The position numbers were made by a program, and so were the translations under genes. The notes under the pieces were generated by a model. The model was not told the DNA's origin. It saw only the letters and a program-made list of their open reading frames with translations, and made no database searches. From Candidatus Protistibacter heckmannii (GTDB taxonomy: Bacteria; Pseudomonadota; Gammaproteobacteria; Burkholderiales; Burkholderiaceae): 64,000 bases of DNA. The DNA is taken from positions 1 through 64,000 of the forward strand of contig JALBVF010000004.1 in the NCBI GenBank assembly GCA_025050535.1. Reading direction: 5' to 3'. Within the stretch, counting starts at the first letter, position 1. Each line of letters opens with the position of its first letter. Shown one piece after another: positions 32,446-43,565 of the stretch.

Positions 32446-34074
32446 TTACGCATGCGCGGTCGGAAGGGTGTAATCCTTGAACTGCTCGCGCAGCTTGAGC
32501 TTGAGCATCTTGCCGGTGGCGGTGAGCGGAATCTCGGTGACGAACTGCACGTCGTCGGGGATCCACCATTTGGCGACCTTGCCTTCGAAGAACTTGAGCA
32601 TCTCCTCGCGGCTCAGCTCCGCGCCGGGCTTCTTGACCACGACCAGCATCGGCCGCTCGTCCCACTTGGGATGATGGATGGAGATGCAGGCGGCCATGTG
32701 CACGGCGGGATGCATGGCGGCGACGTTCTCGACGTCGATGGAGCTGATCCATTCGCCGCCGGACTTGATGACGTCCTTGCTGCGGTCGGTGATCTGCATG
32801 TAGCCGTCGGCGTCGATGGTGGCGACGTCGCCGGTCGGGAACCAGCCGTCGCGCAGCGGGCTCTCGGTGCTCTTGAAGTAGCTGTCGATGACCCAGTAGC
32901 CGCGCACCAGAAGATCACCGAAAGCCTTGCCGTCCCAGGGAAGATCCTTGCCCTCGCCGTCGACGATCTTCATGTCGACGCCGTAGATGGCGTGGCCCTG
33001 CTTCTCGAGGATGTGCTGCTTCTCTTCCTGCGAAAGCTTGTCGTGCTTTCTCTGCAGCTTGCAGGTGGTGCCTAGGGGCGACATCTCGGTCATGCCCCAG
33101 GCGTGGATGACTTCCACGTCCAGCGCGTTGAGTGCCTTAATCATGGCCGGCGGGCAGGCTGAGCCGCCGATCACGGTGCGGCGGAAGGTGGAGAACTTGA
33201 GCCTGTTGGCCTGCACGTGCTGCAGCAGGCCGAGCCAGACGGTGGGCACGCCGGCGGAGAACGTCACGCCCTCTTCCTCGAAGAGCTGGTAGACCGAGGC
33301 GCCGTCGAGCTTGGGGCCAGGGAAGACGAGCTTGGCGCCGACCAGGGGCACTGAATACGGCAGGCCCCAGGCGTTGACGTGGAACATGGGCACCACGGGC
33401 AGGATCACGTCGTGCGCCGAGCAGCCGAGCGAATCGGGCAGCGCCGAGGCGTAGGAATGCAGCACGGTGGAGCGGTGGGTGTAGAGCGCGCCCTTGGGGT
33501 TGCCGGTGGTGCCCGAGGTGTAGCAGAGGCTGGAGGCAGAGTTCTCGTCGAACACCGGCCATTCGTAGTCGCCCGATTCGGCCTCGATGAGGGTTTCGTA
33601 GCAGAGCAGCGGCATGCTGGACTTTGGCATGTGCGCTTCGTCCGTCATGCAGATCCAGCCCTTGACGCCCGGCACCTGCGCCGCCATCGCCTCGATGATG
33701 GGCAGGAAGGTCAGGTCGAAGCAGATGTACTGGTCTTCGGCGTGGGTGACGATGTAGCAGAGCTGGTCGGCGAACAGGCGCGGATTGATCGTGTGGCAGA
33801 CCGCGCCCATGCCGGAGACGCCGTAGTAGATCTCGAGGTGGCGGTAGCCGTTCCAGGCCAGGGTGCCGACGCGCTCGCCCTGCTTGACACCCAGCCGCCC
33901 GAAGGCCTGGGTCAGCTTGCTGACGCGCAGCTCGCATTCGCGATAGGTGTAGCGGTGGGTGTCGCCTTCGGTGCGGCGCGACACGATTTCGTTATTGCCG
34001 TAATGCTTCACCGCCTGAGTAATGATTGAAGAGATGAGCAGAGGCATGCCCATCATCTGGCCCTTCATCGTCAT
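32446..34074 (-). CDS. Medium/long-chain fatty-acid-CoA ligase, intact
   Basis: This 542-residue adenylate-forming enzyme has the P-loop [44 protein letters not shown] and the A10-type end [17 protein letters not shown] with the catalytic Lys. It joins fatty or related carboxylic acids to CoA. I prefer ATG 34074, which has GGGAGA upstream, over the TTG 24 bases earlier. FadD-like enzymes with [10 protein letters not shown] and [11 protein letters not shown] are typical of Burkholderiales. The frame is clean although IS elements end only 17 bp downstream. Confidence 0.9.
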   Translation of the reverse strand: MTMKGQMMGMPLLISSIITQAVKHYGNNEIVSRRTEGDTHRYTYRECELRVSKLTQAFGRLGVKQGERVGTLAWNGYRHLEIYYGVSGMGAVCHTINPRLFADQLCYIVTHAEDQYICFDLTFLPIIEAMAAQVPGVKGWICMTDEAHMPKSSMPLLCYETLIEAESGDYEWPVFDENSASSLCYTSGTTGNPKGALYTHRSTVLHSYASALPDSLGCSAHDVILPVVPMFHVNAWGLPYSVPLVGAKLVFPGPKLDGASVYQLFEEEGVTFSAGVPTVWLGLLQHVQANRLKFSTFRRTVIGGSACPPAMIKALNALDVEVIHAWGMTEMSPLGTTCKLQRKHDKLSQEEKQHILEKQGHAIYGVDMKIVDGEGKDLPWDGKAFGDLLVRGYWVIDSYFKSTESPLRDGWFPTGDVATIDADGYMQITDRSKDVIKSGGEWISSIDVENVAAMHPAVHMAACISIHHPKWDERPMLVVVKKPGAELSREEMLKFFEGKVAKWWIPDDVQFVTEIPLTATGKMLKLKLREQFKDYTLPTAHA

Positions 34075-34371
34075 CCAAAGTCTCCCAAGGTTACTCAATC
34101 TCCACGATTTTCGTCAATCCGATGCCAACTCCACGTCGTCCGGGATCCTCTGGCAGAGTTGCGGGCAAACTAGCAAAGCCTCAAAAATTGAGAACAAGAA
34201 TCGAACAACCATTCTTTTTTGATTGTTTCCGACAAATACGCAGGCCGTCAATCTCTTTGCGTTGTGCGACGAAAAATCGAGGGTTCCAGCGGCATCGTTT
34301 CCGGACTGACCGGGCGCGGATGCCTTTTTTCTGCTTCCTTTACAATACTTGCATCCAAAAACAGGTTCAAT
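34075..34371. other. Divergent spacer between acyl-CoA ligase and selO
   Basis: No gene is supported in these 297 bp. It must hold both promoters. A possible -10 box TACAAT for selO occurs at about 34341-34346, roughly 25 bp before its start; no convincing -35 was identified. Confidence 0.4.
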
Positions 34372-36030
34372 ATGCCGTTTTTCCCTAGCGCGTCCGAAGA
34401 CGCTTCGAGCGAAAAAATTCCGGCAGCGCCGCAAAGCGAACGAGCGTCCGATGTGGCCTCCCCGTCGATCGCCTTCGAGCCTCTCCCGGCCTGGGCCAAA
34501 TCCCTTGTTTTCAGCAACCGTTTCGAGGGCCTCGGGACCCGGTTTTTCACCCGCCTGGCGCCCACTCCCCTGCCCGATCCCCGGCTCGCCGCCTTTTCTC
34601 CCGAGGCCGCTGCGCTGATCGGGATCGATCCGTCGGCCGCCGCCAATTCCCTGTTCGCTAAGGTATTCACGGGCAACGCCCTGCTCCAGGGCATGTCGCC
34701 GCTGGCGAGCGTGTATTCGGGCCATCAGTTCGGCGTCTGGGCCGGGCAGCTGGGCGATGGCCGCGCCATCCTGCTCGGTGAGGTGCAAAGCGCGCAAGGC
34801 GCGGGCGGCGGCTGGCAATGCTTGGAAATCCAGCTCAAGGGCGCGGGCCTGACGCCCTATTCCCGCATGGGCGACGGCCGCGCGGTGCTGCGCTCCTCGA
34901 TCCGCGAATTCCTCTGCTCGGAATCCATGGCCGGCCTCGGGATCCCAACCACCCGCGCCCTGGCGCTGACCGCATCCGACCAGCCCGTCATCCGCGAAAC
35001 CATGGAAACCGCCGCCGTGGCGACGCGGATGGCGCCGAGCTTCATCCGTTTCGGGCATTTCGAGCATTTCGCCGCGCGCCGGCAGTTCGCCGAGCTGCGC
35101 CAATTGGCGGATTTCGTGATCGACCGGTTTTTCCCGGATTGCCGCGCGCGCCCGAATCCTTACGACGCCCTGCTTGCCGAAGTGCTGCGCCGCTCGGCGG
35201 AGATGGTCGCGGACTGGCAGGCCGTGGGCTTCTGCCACGGCGTGATGAACACGGACAACATGTCCATCCTCGGCCTGACCCTGGACTACGGCCCCTTCGG
35301 TTTTCTCGACGGCTTCGACATCAACCACGTCTGCAACCATTCCGACACCCATGGCCGCTATACCTATGGCAAGCAGCCGCAGGTGGTGCACTGGAATCTG
35401 GTGCGCCTGGCGGAGGCCCTGCTGCCGCTGACGCTCGCCGGCGGCCGGGGCGGCGACCCCGAGGCCGCCGGCGAGGAGGCGGTGAACACGGCGGTCGAGC
35501 TCGCCCGCGAGACCCTGGGCGAATTCCCCGCCGCCTACGCCCAGGCCATGCTCGCGCGCATGCGCGCCAAGCTCGGTCTGGCGCTTGAAGAGGACGCCGA
35601 CGCCGATCTGATCCAGGCGATGTACCGGATTCTCGACGCTGACCGCGTCGACCACACGCTCTTTTTCCACAAGCTTTCCGAGGTGCGCCGCACCTTGGCC
35701 GAGCCGAGCCGCGACGCACCGGTGCGCGATCTCTTCATCGACCGCGAGGCCTGGGACCGCTGGGCGGCGGACTACCGCGGGCGGCTGGCGCGCGAGATGG
35801 CTGACGCGGCCGGGGCCGCGGCGGCGATGCGGCGGATCAATCCCAAGTACATCCTGCGACAGCATCTCGCGGAAACCGCGATTCGCCGCGCGAATGCGGG
35901 GGATTTCACGGAAATCGAACGGCTCCGGAGTATCCTTTCTCGCCCTTACAACGAGCAGCCCGAATCCGAGGCCTATGCCGGCCTTCCGCCGGATTGGGCT
36001 TCGGGCTTGGAAGTGTCCTGCTCGTCGTGA
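34372..36030 (+). CDS. selO: Protein adenylyltransferase SelO (YdiU family)
   Basis: This 552-residue pseudokinase-fold enzyme transfers AMP to hydroxyl residues of proteins, a redox-linked activity known for the family. Conserved blocks are [19 protein letters not shown], the Lys-bearing [25 protein letters not shown], and the metal-binding [28 protein letters not shown]; the C-terminus [15 protein letters not shown] is typical. ATG 34372 gives the natural N-terminus; an ORF extension upstream lacks homology. The gene precedes msrB as in Alcaligenaceae, which fits a role in oxidative stress. It is intact; bacterial SelO often ends with a Cys near the C-terminus, as in SCSS here. Confidence 0.9.
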   Translation: MPFFPSASEDASSEKIPAAPQSERASDVASPSIAFEPLPAWAKSLVFSNRFEGLGTRFFTRLAPTPLPDPRLAAFSPEAAALIGIDPSAAANSLFAKVFTGNALLQGMSPLASVYSGHQFGVWAGQLGDGRAILLGEVQSAQGAGGGWQCLEIQLKGAGLTPYSRMGDGRAVLRSSIREFLCSESMAGLGIPTTRALALTASDQPVIRETMETAAVATRMAPSFIRFGHFEHFAARRQFAELRQLADFVIDRFFPDCRARPNPYDALLAEVLRRSAEMVADWQAVGFCHGVMNTDNMSILGLTLDYGPFGFLDGFDINHVCNHSDTHGRYTYGKQPQVVHWNLVRLAEALLPLTLAGGRGGDPEAAGEEAVNTAVELARETLGEFPAAYAQAMLARMRAKLGLALEEDADADLIQAMYRILDADRVDHTLFFHKLSEVRRTLAEPSRDAPVRDLFIDREAWDRWAADYRGRLAREMADAAGAAAAMRRINPKYILRQHLAETAIRRANAGDFTEIERLRSILSRPYNEQPESEAYAGLPPDWASGLEVSCSS

Positions 36031-36126
36031 GCTTGAGCCCCAGCGAATCGACCGCACATGGGGTTAGGATCCGCAGCGGGTCCCGAGCCGACAGACCGAA
36101 GCGCGCGCCGCGCAGGAGGAACGCAG

Positions 36127-36549
36127 ATGCAGACCGATAAGTCCAAGCCGCAAGCCACCATTCCCAGCGACGAGGAATTGCGCAAACGCCTCTCCAACAT
36201 CGAATACCGAGTCACCCAGAAGGCCGCCACCGAGCTGCCTTTTTCCGGCAAGTACTGGGACCACTGGGACGACGGCAACTACTATTGCATCGTCTGCGGC
36301 ACGCTGCTGTTCGACGCCGACGACAAGTTCGACGCCGGCTGCGGCTGGCCGAGCTACAGCAAGCCGCAGGCGCAGGACAACATTTCCGAGCACGTCGACC
36401 GCTCGCATGGCATGATCCGCACCGAAGTGCACTGCAAGACCTGCGAAGCCTACCTCGGCCACGTGTTCGAGGACGGCCCGCCGCCAACCGGCCTGCGCTA
36501 TTGCATTAATTCCGCCTCGATCACTTTTTCGCCCCGCAAGCCTGAATGA
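36127..36549 (+). CDS. msrB: Peptide-methionine (R)-S-oxide reductase
   Basis: This 140-residue protein repairs methionine-R-sulfoxide in proteins. Start ATG 36127 has an excellent AGGAGG box. It shows two zinc pairs (CIVCG and [12 protein letters not shown]), [11 protein letters not shown], and the catalytic Cys in RYCINSASI. No signal peptide, hence cytoplasmic. It overlaps yciB by four bases, showing one operon selO-msrB-yciB-bolA-ppiase. No lesions. Confidence 0.93.
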   Translation: MQTDKSKPQATIPSDEELRKRLSNIEYRVTQKAATELPFSGKYWDHWDDGNYYCIVCGTLLFDADDKFDAGCGWPSYSKPQAQDNISEHVDRSHGMIRTEVHCKTCEAYLGHVFEDGPPPTGLRYCINSASITFSPRKPE

Positions 36550-37145
36550 AATTCCTGTTCGATCTGTTTCCGGTCATCCTCTTTTTCGTCGCCTACAAGA
36601 TGGCCGACATTTATGTCGCCACCGTCGCCGCCATCGCCGCCACGCTAGTGCAGATCGTCTGGGTCTGGCTGCGCCACCGCAAGGTGGACGCCATGCTTTG
36701 GGTGAGCCTGGTGCTGGTCGGCGGCTTCGGCGGCGCCACGCTCTTCCTGCACAATGAAACGTTCATCAAGTGGAAGCCCAGCGTGTTCTATTGGGTGCTG
36801 GCCGCCGCCCTGCTCGTGAGCGCCACGGTCTTCCGCAAGAACCTGATCCGCGCCGCCATGGTCCAGCACATCAAGCTCGAGGACTGGATCTGGGGCCAGC
36901 TCAATCTCGCCTGGGCGGTGTTTTTCGCCCTGCTCGGCGTGCTCAATCTCTGGGTCGCGCTGAACTTCCCGACCGATGTCTGGGTCAGTTTCAAACTGTT
37001 CGGAGCCAGCGGGCTGACCGTCACCTTCGTGATCGTCCAGGCCTTTTGGCTGGGCAAGCATGCGCTGCATGAAGAAGACGACGGGGCAAAGCTGACGCAG
37101 CCCGAATTGGCACCCGGCAAGCAAGACGCCGGTGGCCATTCCTGA
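36546..37145 (+). CDS. yciB: YciB/IspZ inner-membrane septation protein
   Basis: This 199-residue membrane protein begins [23 protein letters not shown], the family hallmark, and has about five to six hydrophobic helices. Conserved [16 protein letters not shown] and [13 protein letters not shown]-type segments are present. YciB contributes to cell envelope and septation. The start overlaps the msrB stop (ATGA). The hydrophilic C-terminal tail is of normal length. Intact. Confidence 0.9.
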   Translation: MKFLFDLFPVILFFVAYKMADIYVATVAAIAATLVQIVWVWLRHRKVDAMLWVSLVLVGGFGGATLFLHNETFIKWKPSVFYWVLAAALLVSATVFRKNLIRAAMVQHIKLEDWIWGQLNLAWAVFFALLGVLNLWVALNFPTDVWVSFKLFGASGLTVTFVIVQAFWLGKHALHEEDDGAKLTQPELAPGKQDAGGHS

Positions 37146-37146
37146 G

Positions 37147-37425
37147 ATGGCGCTGCATCCGGACCGGATTGCGGATCTGCTGCGTCAGGAATTCCCCCCC
37201 CCCACGCGCATTCAAGTGGAGGACGAAGGCGCGCTGCACGTCGGCCACGCCGGCCAGGGCAGCGGGCATTTCCGGGTGCGCATCGTGGCCTCGTTCTTTG
37301 CCGGCCAGCCAAGGCTGGCGCGGCATCGCATGGTGTATGATGCGCTCCAACCGCTGATGGGGGCGGGCATCCACGCCTTGGCCATCCATGCTCAGTCGCC
37401 AGCGGAAGCCGGCGGAGAACACTGA
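37147..37425 (+). CDS. bolA: BolA-family protein
   Basis: The protein has 92 residues if it starts at ATG 37147 (MALHPDRIADLLRQEFP); a GTG at 37132 overlapping yciB is an alternative. The family features are the DEGALHVGHAG loop, GHFRVRIVASFF and the RHRMVYDALQPLM signature with GIHALAI. BolA proteins work with monothiol glutaredoxins in iron-sulfur handling. A run of ten C at about 37194-37203 lies within the gene but keeps the frame. Operon position between yciB and the PPIase matches Alcaligenaceae. Confidence 0.88.
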   Translation: MALHPDRIADLLRQEFPPPTRIQVEDEGALHVGHAGQGSGHFRVRIVASFFAGQPRLARHRMVYDALQPLMGAGIHALAIHAQSPAEAGGEH

Positions 37426-37443
37426 CACAACCTTTAGGTGACT

Positions 37444-38244
37444 ATGAACAAACAGCTTGTTATTCGCGCCGCATCCGCCGTCTGCGCGGCAGCCGCTCTT
37501 CTCGCCGCTCCGGCCTATGCCCAGAACGCAGCCTTGGTCAACGGCAAGGCCATTCCCAAATCCGCCCTCGACAACCTGATCAAGCGCTCCGGCCAGCCCG
37601 ACAACGCCGAGCTGCGCGAGCGCGGCCGTACCATGCTGATCGAGCGCGAACTGCTGATCCAGGAAGCCACCAAGCGCGGCGTGCTCAACCGCGAGGACGT
37701 GAAGGACCAGATCGAACAGGCCCGCACCAACGTGCTGGTCGGCGCCCTCTTCGAGGAATACGTCAAGAGCCATCCGCCCGCGGACAGCGTCCTGAAGGCC
37801 GAATACGACAAGGCCATGAGCCAGATGGGCGGCAAAGAATACCATGCGCTCCACATCCTCGTGGAGAAGGAAGACGATGCCAAGGCCATCATCGCCAAGC
37901 TCAATGCCGGCGGCAACTTCGAAGAGCTGGCCAAGGCCTCTTCCAAGGATCCGGGCTCGGCGCCCAACGGCGGCGATCTGGACTGGGCCAACCCCAGCAA
38001 CTTCGTGCCCGAGTTCTCCGCCGCGATGACCAGCCTGCAAAAGGGCCAGTACATCCAGACTCCGGTGAAGACCCAGTTCGGCTTCCACATCATCAAGCTC
38101 GACGACGTGCGCGACGCCAAGATCCCGACCTTCGACCAGGTCAAGGGCGAGATCGCCAAGAAGATCCAGTCGGATCAGAACTACCAGCGCACCAAGTTCC
38201 AGGAAATGGTCAAGAGCCTGCGCGACAAGGCCAAGATCCAGTAA
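37444..38244 (+). CDS. Periplasmic peptidyl-prolyl isomerase, parvulin type
   Basis: This 266-residue protein has a signal peptide ending APAYAQNAALVNG, a SurA-N-like helical part and one parvulin domain around residues 125-225 (YHALHILVEKEDDAKAI, GNFEELAKASSKDPGSAPNGGDLDW, TQFGFHIIKLDD). It would assist outer-membrane protein folding. I chose ATG 37444 over an in-frame GTG two codons earlier. It is the last gene of the selO operon and is followed by a strong terminator. Intact. Confidence 0.9.
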   Translation: MNKQLVIRAASAVCAAAALLAAPAYAQNAALVNGKAIPKSALDNLIKRSGQPDNAELRERGRTMLIERELLIQEATKRGVLNREDVKDQIEQARTNVLVGALFEEYVKSHPPADSVLKAEYDKAMSQMGGKEYHALHILVEKEDDAKAIIAKLNAGGNFEELAKASSKDPGSAPNGGDLDWANPSNFVPEFSAAMTSLQKGQYIQTPVKTQFGFHIIKLDDVRDAKIPTFDQVKGEIAKKIQSDQNYQRTKFQEMVKSLRDKAKIQ

Positions 38245-38261
38245 GCGGATCCGCCACAAAG

Positions 38262-38290
38262 AAAAAGCCGGTCTTTCGACCGGCTTTTTT
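38262..38290. terminator. Bidirectional rho-independent terminator between PPIase and purL
   Basis: AAAAAGCCGGTC at 38263-38274 pairs with GACCGGCTTTTT after a TTTC loop. Poly-A and poly-T flanks serve both converging genes. Confidence 0.9.
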
Positions 38291-38329
38291 CATGCCTGCC
38301 GCCATGGCGGCGGTACTGTCCTTCCCCGC

Positions 38330-41300
38330 TCAGCCCACCCACTTGCGCGCGTTGCGGAAGATGCGCATCCAGGGGCTGAAGCCTTCCCAGCCCTGCGGAT
38401 GCCAGCTCATCAGCTCGGCGCGGTAGACCCGTTCGGGGTGCGGCATCATGATCGTGAAGCGGCCGTCCTCGGTGGTCACGCCGCTGAGGCCGCCGGGCGA
38501 GCCATTGGGATTGAGCGGATAGCGCTCGGTCGGCTTGCCGTGGTTGTCGACGAAGCGCAGCGCCGCTTTCGCGGCGGCCGCGTCGCCCTGGACGGCGAAA
38601 TTCACGCGGCCCTCGCCGTGCGAGGACACCACCGGAATGCGGCTGCCGGCCATGCCGCGCAGGAAGAGCGAGGGGCTTTCCAGCGCCTCGACCGTCACCA
38701 GCCGGCCCTCGAACTGCTCGGAGAGGTTGCGGTGGAAAGCGGGCCAGGCGGCGGCGCCGGGAATCATGTTCGAGAGCTGGGCCATCATCTGGCAGCCGTT
38801 GCACACGCCCAGGCCGAAGCTGTCTGCGCGCTGGAAGAAGACGCCGAACTGGTCCGAGAGCCTGGGGCTGTAGAGGATGGTACCGGCCCATCCGCGACCG
38901 GCGCCCAGCGCGTCGCCGTAACTGAAGCCGCCGCAGGCGACGATGCCCTTGAAGCTCTCCAGGCCATGACGGCCGGCGAGCAGATCGCTCATGTGCACGT
39001 CCACCGCTTCGAAGCCCGCCGCGTCGAAGGCATAGGCCATCTCGCGGTGCGAATTGACGCCCTGCTCGCGCAACACCGCCACGCGCGGACGCGCGCCGGA
39101 AGTCACATAGGGCGCGGCGACGTCTTCCTTGGGATCGAAGCCGATCAGCGGGCTGATGCCGGGGTCGGCGTCGAGCACGCCCTGGTATTCGGCGTCGGCG
39201 CAGTCGGGGTTGTCGCGCAGGCGCGCGATGCGCCAGCTCGTCTCCATCCAGGCCTGCTGCATCTGGCCGCGCGGCGCGCCGAAGACCTTCTTGGCGTCGC
39301 GGTAGAGCTCGATGACGTCGCGGTCGTTGGGCTTGCCGATCACGTGGCTGCAGGCCGACAGGCCCTGCTCGCGCAGCAGCTTGAAGACTGCGTCGCGCTG
39401 GGCGTAGCGGATCTGCAGCACGGCGCCGAGCTCTTCGTTGAAGAGCGCGCGCAGGGTCAGGTCGTTGCGGCGTTCGGAAATCTGGCCGGCCCAGTTCTTG
39501 GCGTCGCCGTAATCTTGCTCGGCGTCGGGCTCGAGCACCAGCATGTCGGCGTTGAGCGAGACACCACAGCGGCCCGCGAAGGCCATTTCGGCGACGGCCA
39601 CGAAGAGGCCGCCGTCGGAGCGGTCGTGATAGGCGAGCAGCATACCAGCGCGGTTGAGCTGCTGCACGGCGTCGAACAGGCGGCGCAGGTCTTCGTGATC
39701 GTCGAGATCGGGTGGCGCGCCGCCGAGCTCGCGCAGGGTCTGCGCGAGCACGCTGCCGCCCATGCGGCGCTTTGCGCGGCCTAGGTCGATCAGAAGCAGT
39801 TCGGTCTCCTCGCCGGTCTGCAGCTGCGGCGTGAGCGTGCGCCGCACGTCGCCCACCGGCGCGAAGGCCGAGACGATCAGCGACACCGGCGCGAGCACTT
39901 CTTTCTGCGCGTCGGCCTCGGCCCAACGCGTGCGCATAGACAGGGAATCCTTGCCCACCGGGATCGACAGGCCGAGCGCCGGGCACAGCTCCAGGCCCAC
40001 GGCCTTGACGGTGTCGTAGAGCTTGGCGTCCTCGCCCTCGGCGCCGCAGGCGGCCATCCAGTTGGCGGAGAGCTTGATGCTGGAGAGCGCGGCGATGTCG
40101 GCGGCGGCGATATTGGTGATCGCCTCGCCCACCGCCATGCGGCCCGAAGCCGGGGCGTCGAGCACCGCGAGCGGCGTGCGCTCGCCCATCGCCATGGCTT
40201 CGCCGGCCAGACCGCCATAGTCGCGCGCGGTGACCGCGCAGTCCGCGACGGGCACCTGCCAGGGGCCGACCATCTGGTCGCGCGTGGTCAGGCCGCCGAC
40301 GGTGCGGTCGCCGATGGTGATCAGGAAGTTCTTGGCGGCCACCGTGGGATGGCGCAGCACGGAAGCCGCGGCCTGCTCGATGGACAAGCTGGTGAGGTCG
40401 AGCCTGGACGGCGGCGCCGGCAGGCGCGCGACGTTGCGCCGCATCTTCGGCGGCTTGCCCAACAACACGTCCATCGGCATGTCGATGGGCAGATGCTCGG
40501 CCTTGCCCTCGGGCTGGGCGGCGTCGGCCAGCTTCAGGTCCAGCGCCTCGGTGGCCGTGCCGACGACAGCGAAGGGGCAGCGCTCGCGCTCGCACAGTTG
40601 CGCGAAGAGTTCGAGCGATTCCGGCGCGATGGCCAGGACGTAACGCTCCTGCGCCTCGTTGCACCAGATCTCCGCCGGGCTCATTCCGCTCTCTTCGAGC
40701 TTGATCTCGCGCAGTTGGAAGACCGCGCCGCGCTCGGCGCCGTCGACCAGCTCGGGGAAGGCGTTGGAGAGGCCGCCCGCGCCGACGTCGTGGATGGAGA
40801 GGATGGGGTTGTCCTCGCCGCGCATCCAACAGGCGTGGATGACTTCCTGGGCGCGGCGCTGGATCTCGGGGTTGCCGCGCTGCACGGAATCGAAGTCCAG
40901 CTCCGCGGTGTTGCTGCCGCTGCTCATCGAGCTGGAGGCGCCGCCGCCCAGACCGATGCGCATGCCCGGACCGCCGAGCTGGATCAGCAGGCTGCCGGGG
41001 CCGAGCTGCTTCTTGTGCGTGAGCCGCGCGTCGATGTTGCCGATGCCGCCGGCGATCATTATGGGCTTGTGATAGCCGTAGACGTGGCCCGGCGCGCCGT
41101 CGGCGCCTTCGATGTGCTGCTGGTAACTGCGGAAATAGCCGGCCAGATTGGGGCGGCCGAATTCGTTGCTGAAGGCGGCCGCGCCGATCGGGCCTTCGAT
41201 CATAATATGCAGCGCTGAGGCAATGCGCTCTGGCTTGCCGTAGCGCTTGCCCTCGGCGTCGGTCTCCCAGGGATGGTCCATGCCCGGCAGGTCCAGATTG

Positions 41301-42385
41301 GACACCGAGAAGCCGCACAGGCCCGCCTTGGGCTGAGCACCGCGGCCGGTCGCGCCTTCGTCTCGGATCTCGCCGCCGGCGCCGGTGGAGGCGCCCGAGA
41401 AAGGCGAAATCGCGGTCGGGTGGTTGTGCGTCTCGACCTTCATCAGGGTGTGCAGCACCGCGTCGTGCTTGCGGTAGACGCCCTGCTGGCCCGCGCCCTG
41501 ACCGTCGGCCAGCCAGCTTTCCGCCGGGCCGCCTTCCATCACGGCGGCATTGTCCGAATAGGCCACGACCGTGCCCTGGGGCGTGGCCCTGTGGGTGTGG
41601 CGGATCATACCGAAGAGCGTGTTGGGCTGGGCTTCGCCGTCGATGACCCAGTCGGCGTTGAAGATCTTGTGGCGGCAGTGTTCGCTGTTGGCCTGGGCGA
41701 ACATCATCAGCTCGACGTCGCTGGGGTTGCGTCCCAGGCGGGTGAAGGCGGCGACGAGATAGTCGATCTCGTCCTCGGAGAGCGCCAGGCCGAGAGCCGA
41801 GTTGGCCTCATCGAGCGCGCGCTTGCCGCTGGCCTCGCCCTGCCCCAGCTCCACCCACTTGAGCGGCTTGGGCGGCAGTTCGGCTAAGAGCGCCAGCGCG
41901 TCGGCACGCGAGGCGGCCACGGTTTCGGTCATGCGGTCGTGCAGACATTCGGCAATGGCCAGCCGCGCCGATTCGCCCAGCACCTTCTTGCTGGCGAAGA
42001 GCCCAGACTTGAGCATGACCCGGTATTCGGTGCCGCGCTCGATGCGTGCCACGCCTTCCAGACCGCAGTTTCGGGCGATGTCGCCAGCCTTGCTGGAGAA
42101 GGGCGAGATCGTGCCCAGGCGCGGCGTGACCAGCAGATAGCCGCCTTCGGCGTCGGCCCGGCCGGCGGCCTCTTCGCTGCGCTTGGCGACCAGCAGGGTC
42201 TCGAGCCGGCGCAGCGTCTCTTCCGGCAAAGCCTGCCGGGCTTCGACGAGATAGAGCTGATCCGCCTGCAGGGCTTGCACGGCAGGCTCGATGCGCTGCA
42301 GGCTGCCCAGCAGCTGGGTCAAGCGGAAAGGGGAAAGCGCGGAGGCGCCGAGGAAGAAATAAAAATGGCTGGAGGGGGTGGCCAT
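38330..42385 (-). CDS. purL: Phosphoribosylformylglycinamidine synthase, single-chain type
   Basis: This 1351-residue enzyme of de novo purine synthesis makes FGAM from FGAR, ATP and glutamine. It has an N-terminal PurS-like region, a linker with [15 protein letters not shown], two AIRS-like halves ([53 protein letters not shown]) and a C-terminal glutaminase with Cys in [13 protein letters not shown] and [11 protein letters not shown] 42385 ([13 protein letters not shown]) is preferred over the upstream extension. The 4-kb frame has no lesion, a good control for sequence quality. IS-A lies about 150 bp upstream. Confidence 0.95.
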   Translation of the reverse strand: MATPSSHFYFFLGASALSPFRLTQLLGSLQRIEPAVQALQADQLYLVEARQALPEETLRRLETLLVAKRSEEAAGRADAEGGYLLVTPRLGTISPFSSKAGDIARNCGLEGVARIERGTEYRVMLKSGLFASKKVLGESARLAIAECLHDRMTETVAASRADALALLAELPPKPLKWVELGQGEASGKRALDEANSALGLALSEDEIDYLVAAFTRLGRNPSDVELMMFAQANSEHCRHKIFNADWVIDGEAQPNTLFGMIRHTHRATPQGTVVAYSDNAAVMEGGPAESWLADGQGAGQQGVYRKHDAVLHTLMKVETHNHPTAISPFSGASTGAGGEIRDEGATGRGAQPKAGLCGFSVSNLDLPGMDHPWETDAEGKRYGKPERIASALHIMIEGPIGAAAFSNEFGRPNLAGYFRSYQQHIEGADGAPGHVYGYHKPIMIAGGIGNIDARLTHKKQLGPGSLLIQLGGPGMRIGLGGGASSSMSSGSNTAELDFDSVQRGNPEIQRRAQEVIHACWMRGEDNPILSIHDVGAGGLSNAFPELVDGAERGAVFQLREIKLEESGMSPAEIWCNEAQERYVLAIAPESLELFAQLCERERCPFAVVGTATEALDLKLADAAQPEGKAEHLPIDMPMDVLLGKPPKMRRNVARLPAPPSRLDLTSLSIEQAAASVLRHPTVAAKNFLITIGDRTVGGLTTRDQMVGPWQVPVADCAVTARDYGGLAGEAMAMGERTPLAVLDAPASGRMAVGEAITNIAAADIAALSSIKLSANWMAACGAEGEDAKLYDTVKAVGLELCPALGLSIPVGKDSLSMRTRWAEADAQKEVLAPVSLIVSAFAPVGDVRRTLTPQLQTGEETELLLIDLGRAKRRMGGSVLAQTLRELGGAPPDLDDHEDLRRLFDAVQQLNRAGMLLAYHDRSDGGLFVAVAEMAFAGRCGVSLNADMLVLEPDAEQDYGDAKNWAGQISERRNDLTLRALFNEELGAVLQIRYAQRDAVFKLLREQGLSACSHVIGKPNDRDVIELYRDAKKVFGAPRGQMQQAWMETSWRIARLRDNPDCADAEYQGVLDADPGISPLIGFDPKEDVAAPYVTSGARPRVAVLREQGVNSHREMAYAFDAAGFEAVDVHMSDLLAGRHGLESFKGIVACGGFSYGDALGAGRGWAGTILYSPRLSDQFGVFFQRADSFGLGVCNGCQMMAQLSNMIPGAAAWPAFHRNLSEQFEGRLVTVEALESPSLFLRGMAGSRIPVVSSHGEGRVNFAVQGDAAAAKAALRFVDNHGKPTERYPLNPNGSPGGLSGVTTEDGRFTIMMPHPERVYRAELMSWHPQGWEGFSPWMRIFRNARKWVG

Positions 42386-42533
42386 GAACAGGAAAGGAAA
42401 GGCGCGCCGGGCGAAAAGCGCAAAAGTCGTATTATACCGCCCGGCCACATCCGACTTGCCACTTCACGCCGCCGCCGGGTTTGCGCCGCGCCGCCGCGTT
42501 GAACGCCTTCCCGCTTTGCGTTATCAGCCTTTA

Positions 42534-43546
42534 TTGATCCGGCGTTGAAACAATGAACTCAAGCAGCATACCGAACCGGCGCATGTTCGAAGTAGCTCTT
42601 GACGCGCTCGGGCTGTCGCTGAACGCTGAGCAGATGCTGGCGCGTGACCTTCACCAGTTGCAGCTTCGAGCGAGCTGGAGCGAGTTTGGTGCCGATCTGC
42701 TTCAGGTCGGCATTGGCCATTTCGTTGGGGCTCAGTTCGGGGCTGTAGCTGGGCAAGTAGAAGACTTCGATCTCGTGCTTGTGCTCGGCCTGCCAGGCCT
42801 TCACGGGCTTGCTGTGGTGCACGCGCAGGTTGTCCAGGATCAGGTAGATCTTTCTGCCGGCATATCCTTGACCAGCCGGCGCAGGAAATCGATCAGAATG
42901 TCGGCGCTCAACGCTCCGTCTAAGGCCTGCCAGCGCATCTGGCTCTTGTTGGTGACGGTGGAGATCACCGACAAGCCGTGGCGCTTGTTGTTCACGCGAA
43001 TCACGGGCGTCTTGGGGAGTCCTCCGTCGAGCCACTTTTTCACCGCCGCCGGCGACTGCTCGTAGGCCTTCTTCATGGGCTTTTGCGGCGTGAAGCCCCA
43101 ACGCTCCAGATACAGGCCCATCGTGCGAACGACCAGCTTGATGCCGTATCGGTTAAGGATCAACTCGGCCACTGCCTGGCGGCTCCACAGCGCATAGATC
43201 ATCTTCAACTAGTCGGGCGTGTGGTCAGCGGATCAGCCGCTGAACCTCGCGTTCCTGCTCCGCCGTCAGCGTTCTGCCCGTACCCTGCGGGCGCCCGGGG
43301 CGCTCAACGTCGAGGGCCTTCCACCCGCCCGCGCGATACGCCTTCACCGCCGCAATGAGCGTCGTGCGCGACATCTCGCATTGCGCCGCTGCGTCCTTCA
43401 GGCTCATGCCATCCAGCCGCATTTTCACCGCACGTCGGTGCCGTTCGTTCAGGGCGGCTACCGGCAGCGTTCTCGAGTCGATGTTGTCCATGCAACATGC
43501 CGACTCTATATCACTCAATAAGCTCAATGTTTAAGTGCGGGATCAA
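42534..43546 (-). mobile_element. IS-A, 1013-bp copy with the same 105-bp deletion
   Basis: TA at 42532-42533 precedes TTGATCCGGC and GGATCAA is followed by TA at 43547-43548. Inside it shares with the copy at 31417-32428 both the 105-bp deletion and the two-base frameshift insertion. It has two private lesions: CAG to TAG at 43208-43210 and an extra base near 43225. It lacks the TAA shared by the other two long copies. It cuts off the 5' end of the phage tail gene on its right. Confidence 0.9.
42559..43491 (-). pseudogene. IS-A transposase, defective copy
   Basis: Starting MDNIDSRTLPVAALNERHRR at 43491, the frame slips around 43225 in the RLIRDRTPDQ region and meets a TAG just before LKMIYALW. 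The codon for Tyr in ILNRYGIKL is intact here. The block with the first catalytic Asp is deleted, and the LILDNLRVHH and YSPELSPNEM motifs are out of frame with the rest. Confidence 0.9.
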
Positions 43547-43565
43547 TAAATAGGGCTGCGCAGCG

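Noticed and set aside
37180-38260. Minus-strand frame of 412 residues opposite bolA and the PPIase
   Set aside because: Shadow of the plus-strand genes, which carry recognisable motifs and good ribosome-binding sites.
38181-41318. A 1045-residue antisense-phase frame inside purL
   Set aside because: It is on the same strand in another phase of purL, has the Arg/Ala-rich composition typical of GC-rich shadow frames, and matches nothing.
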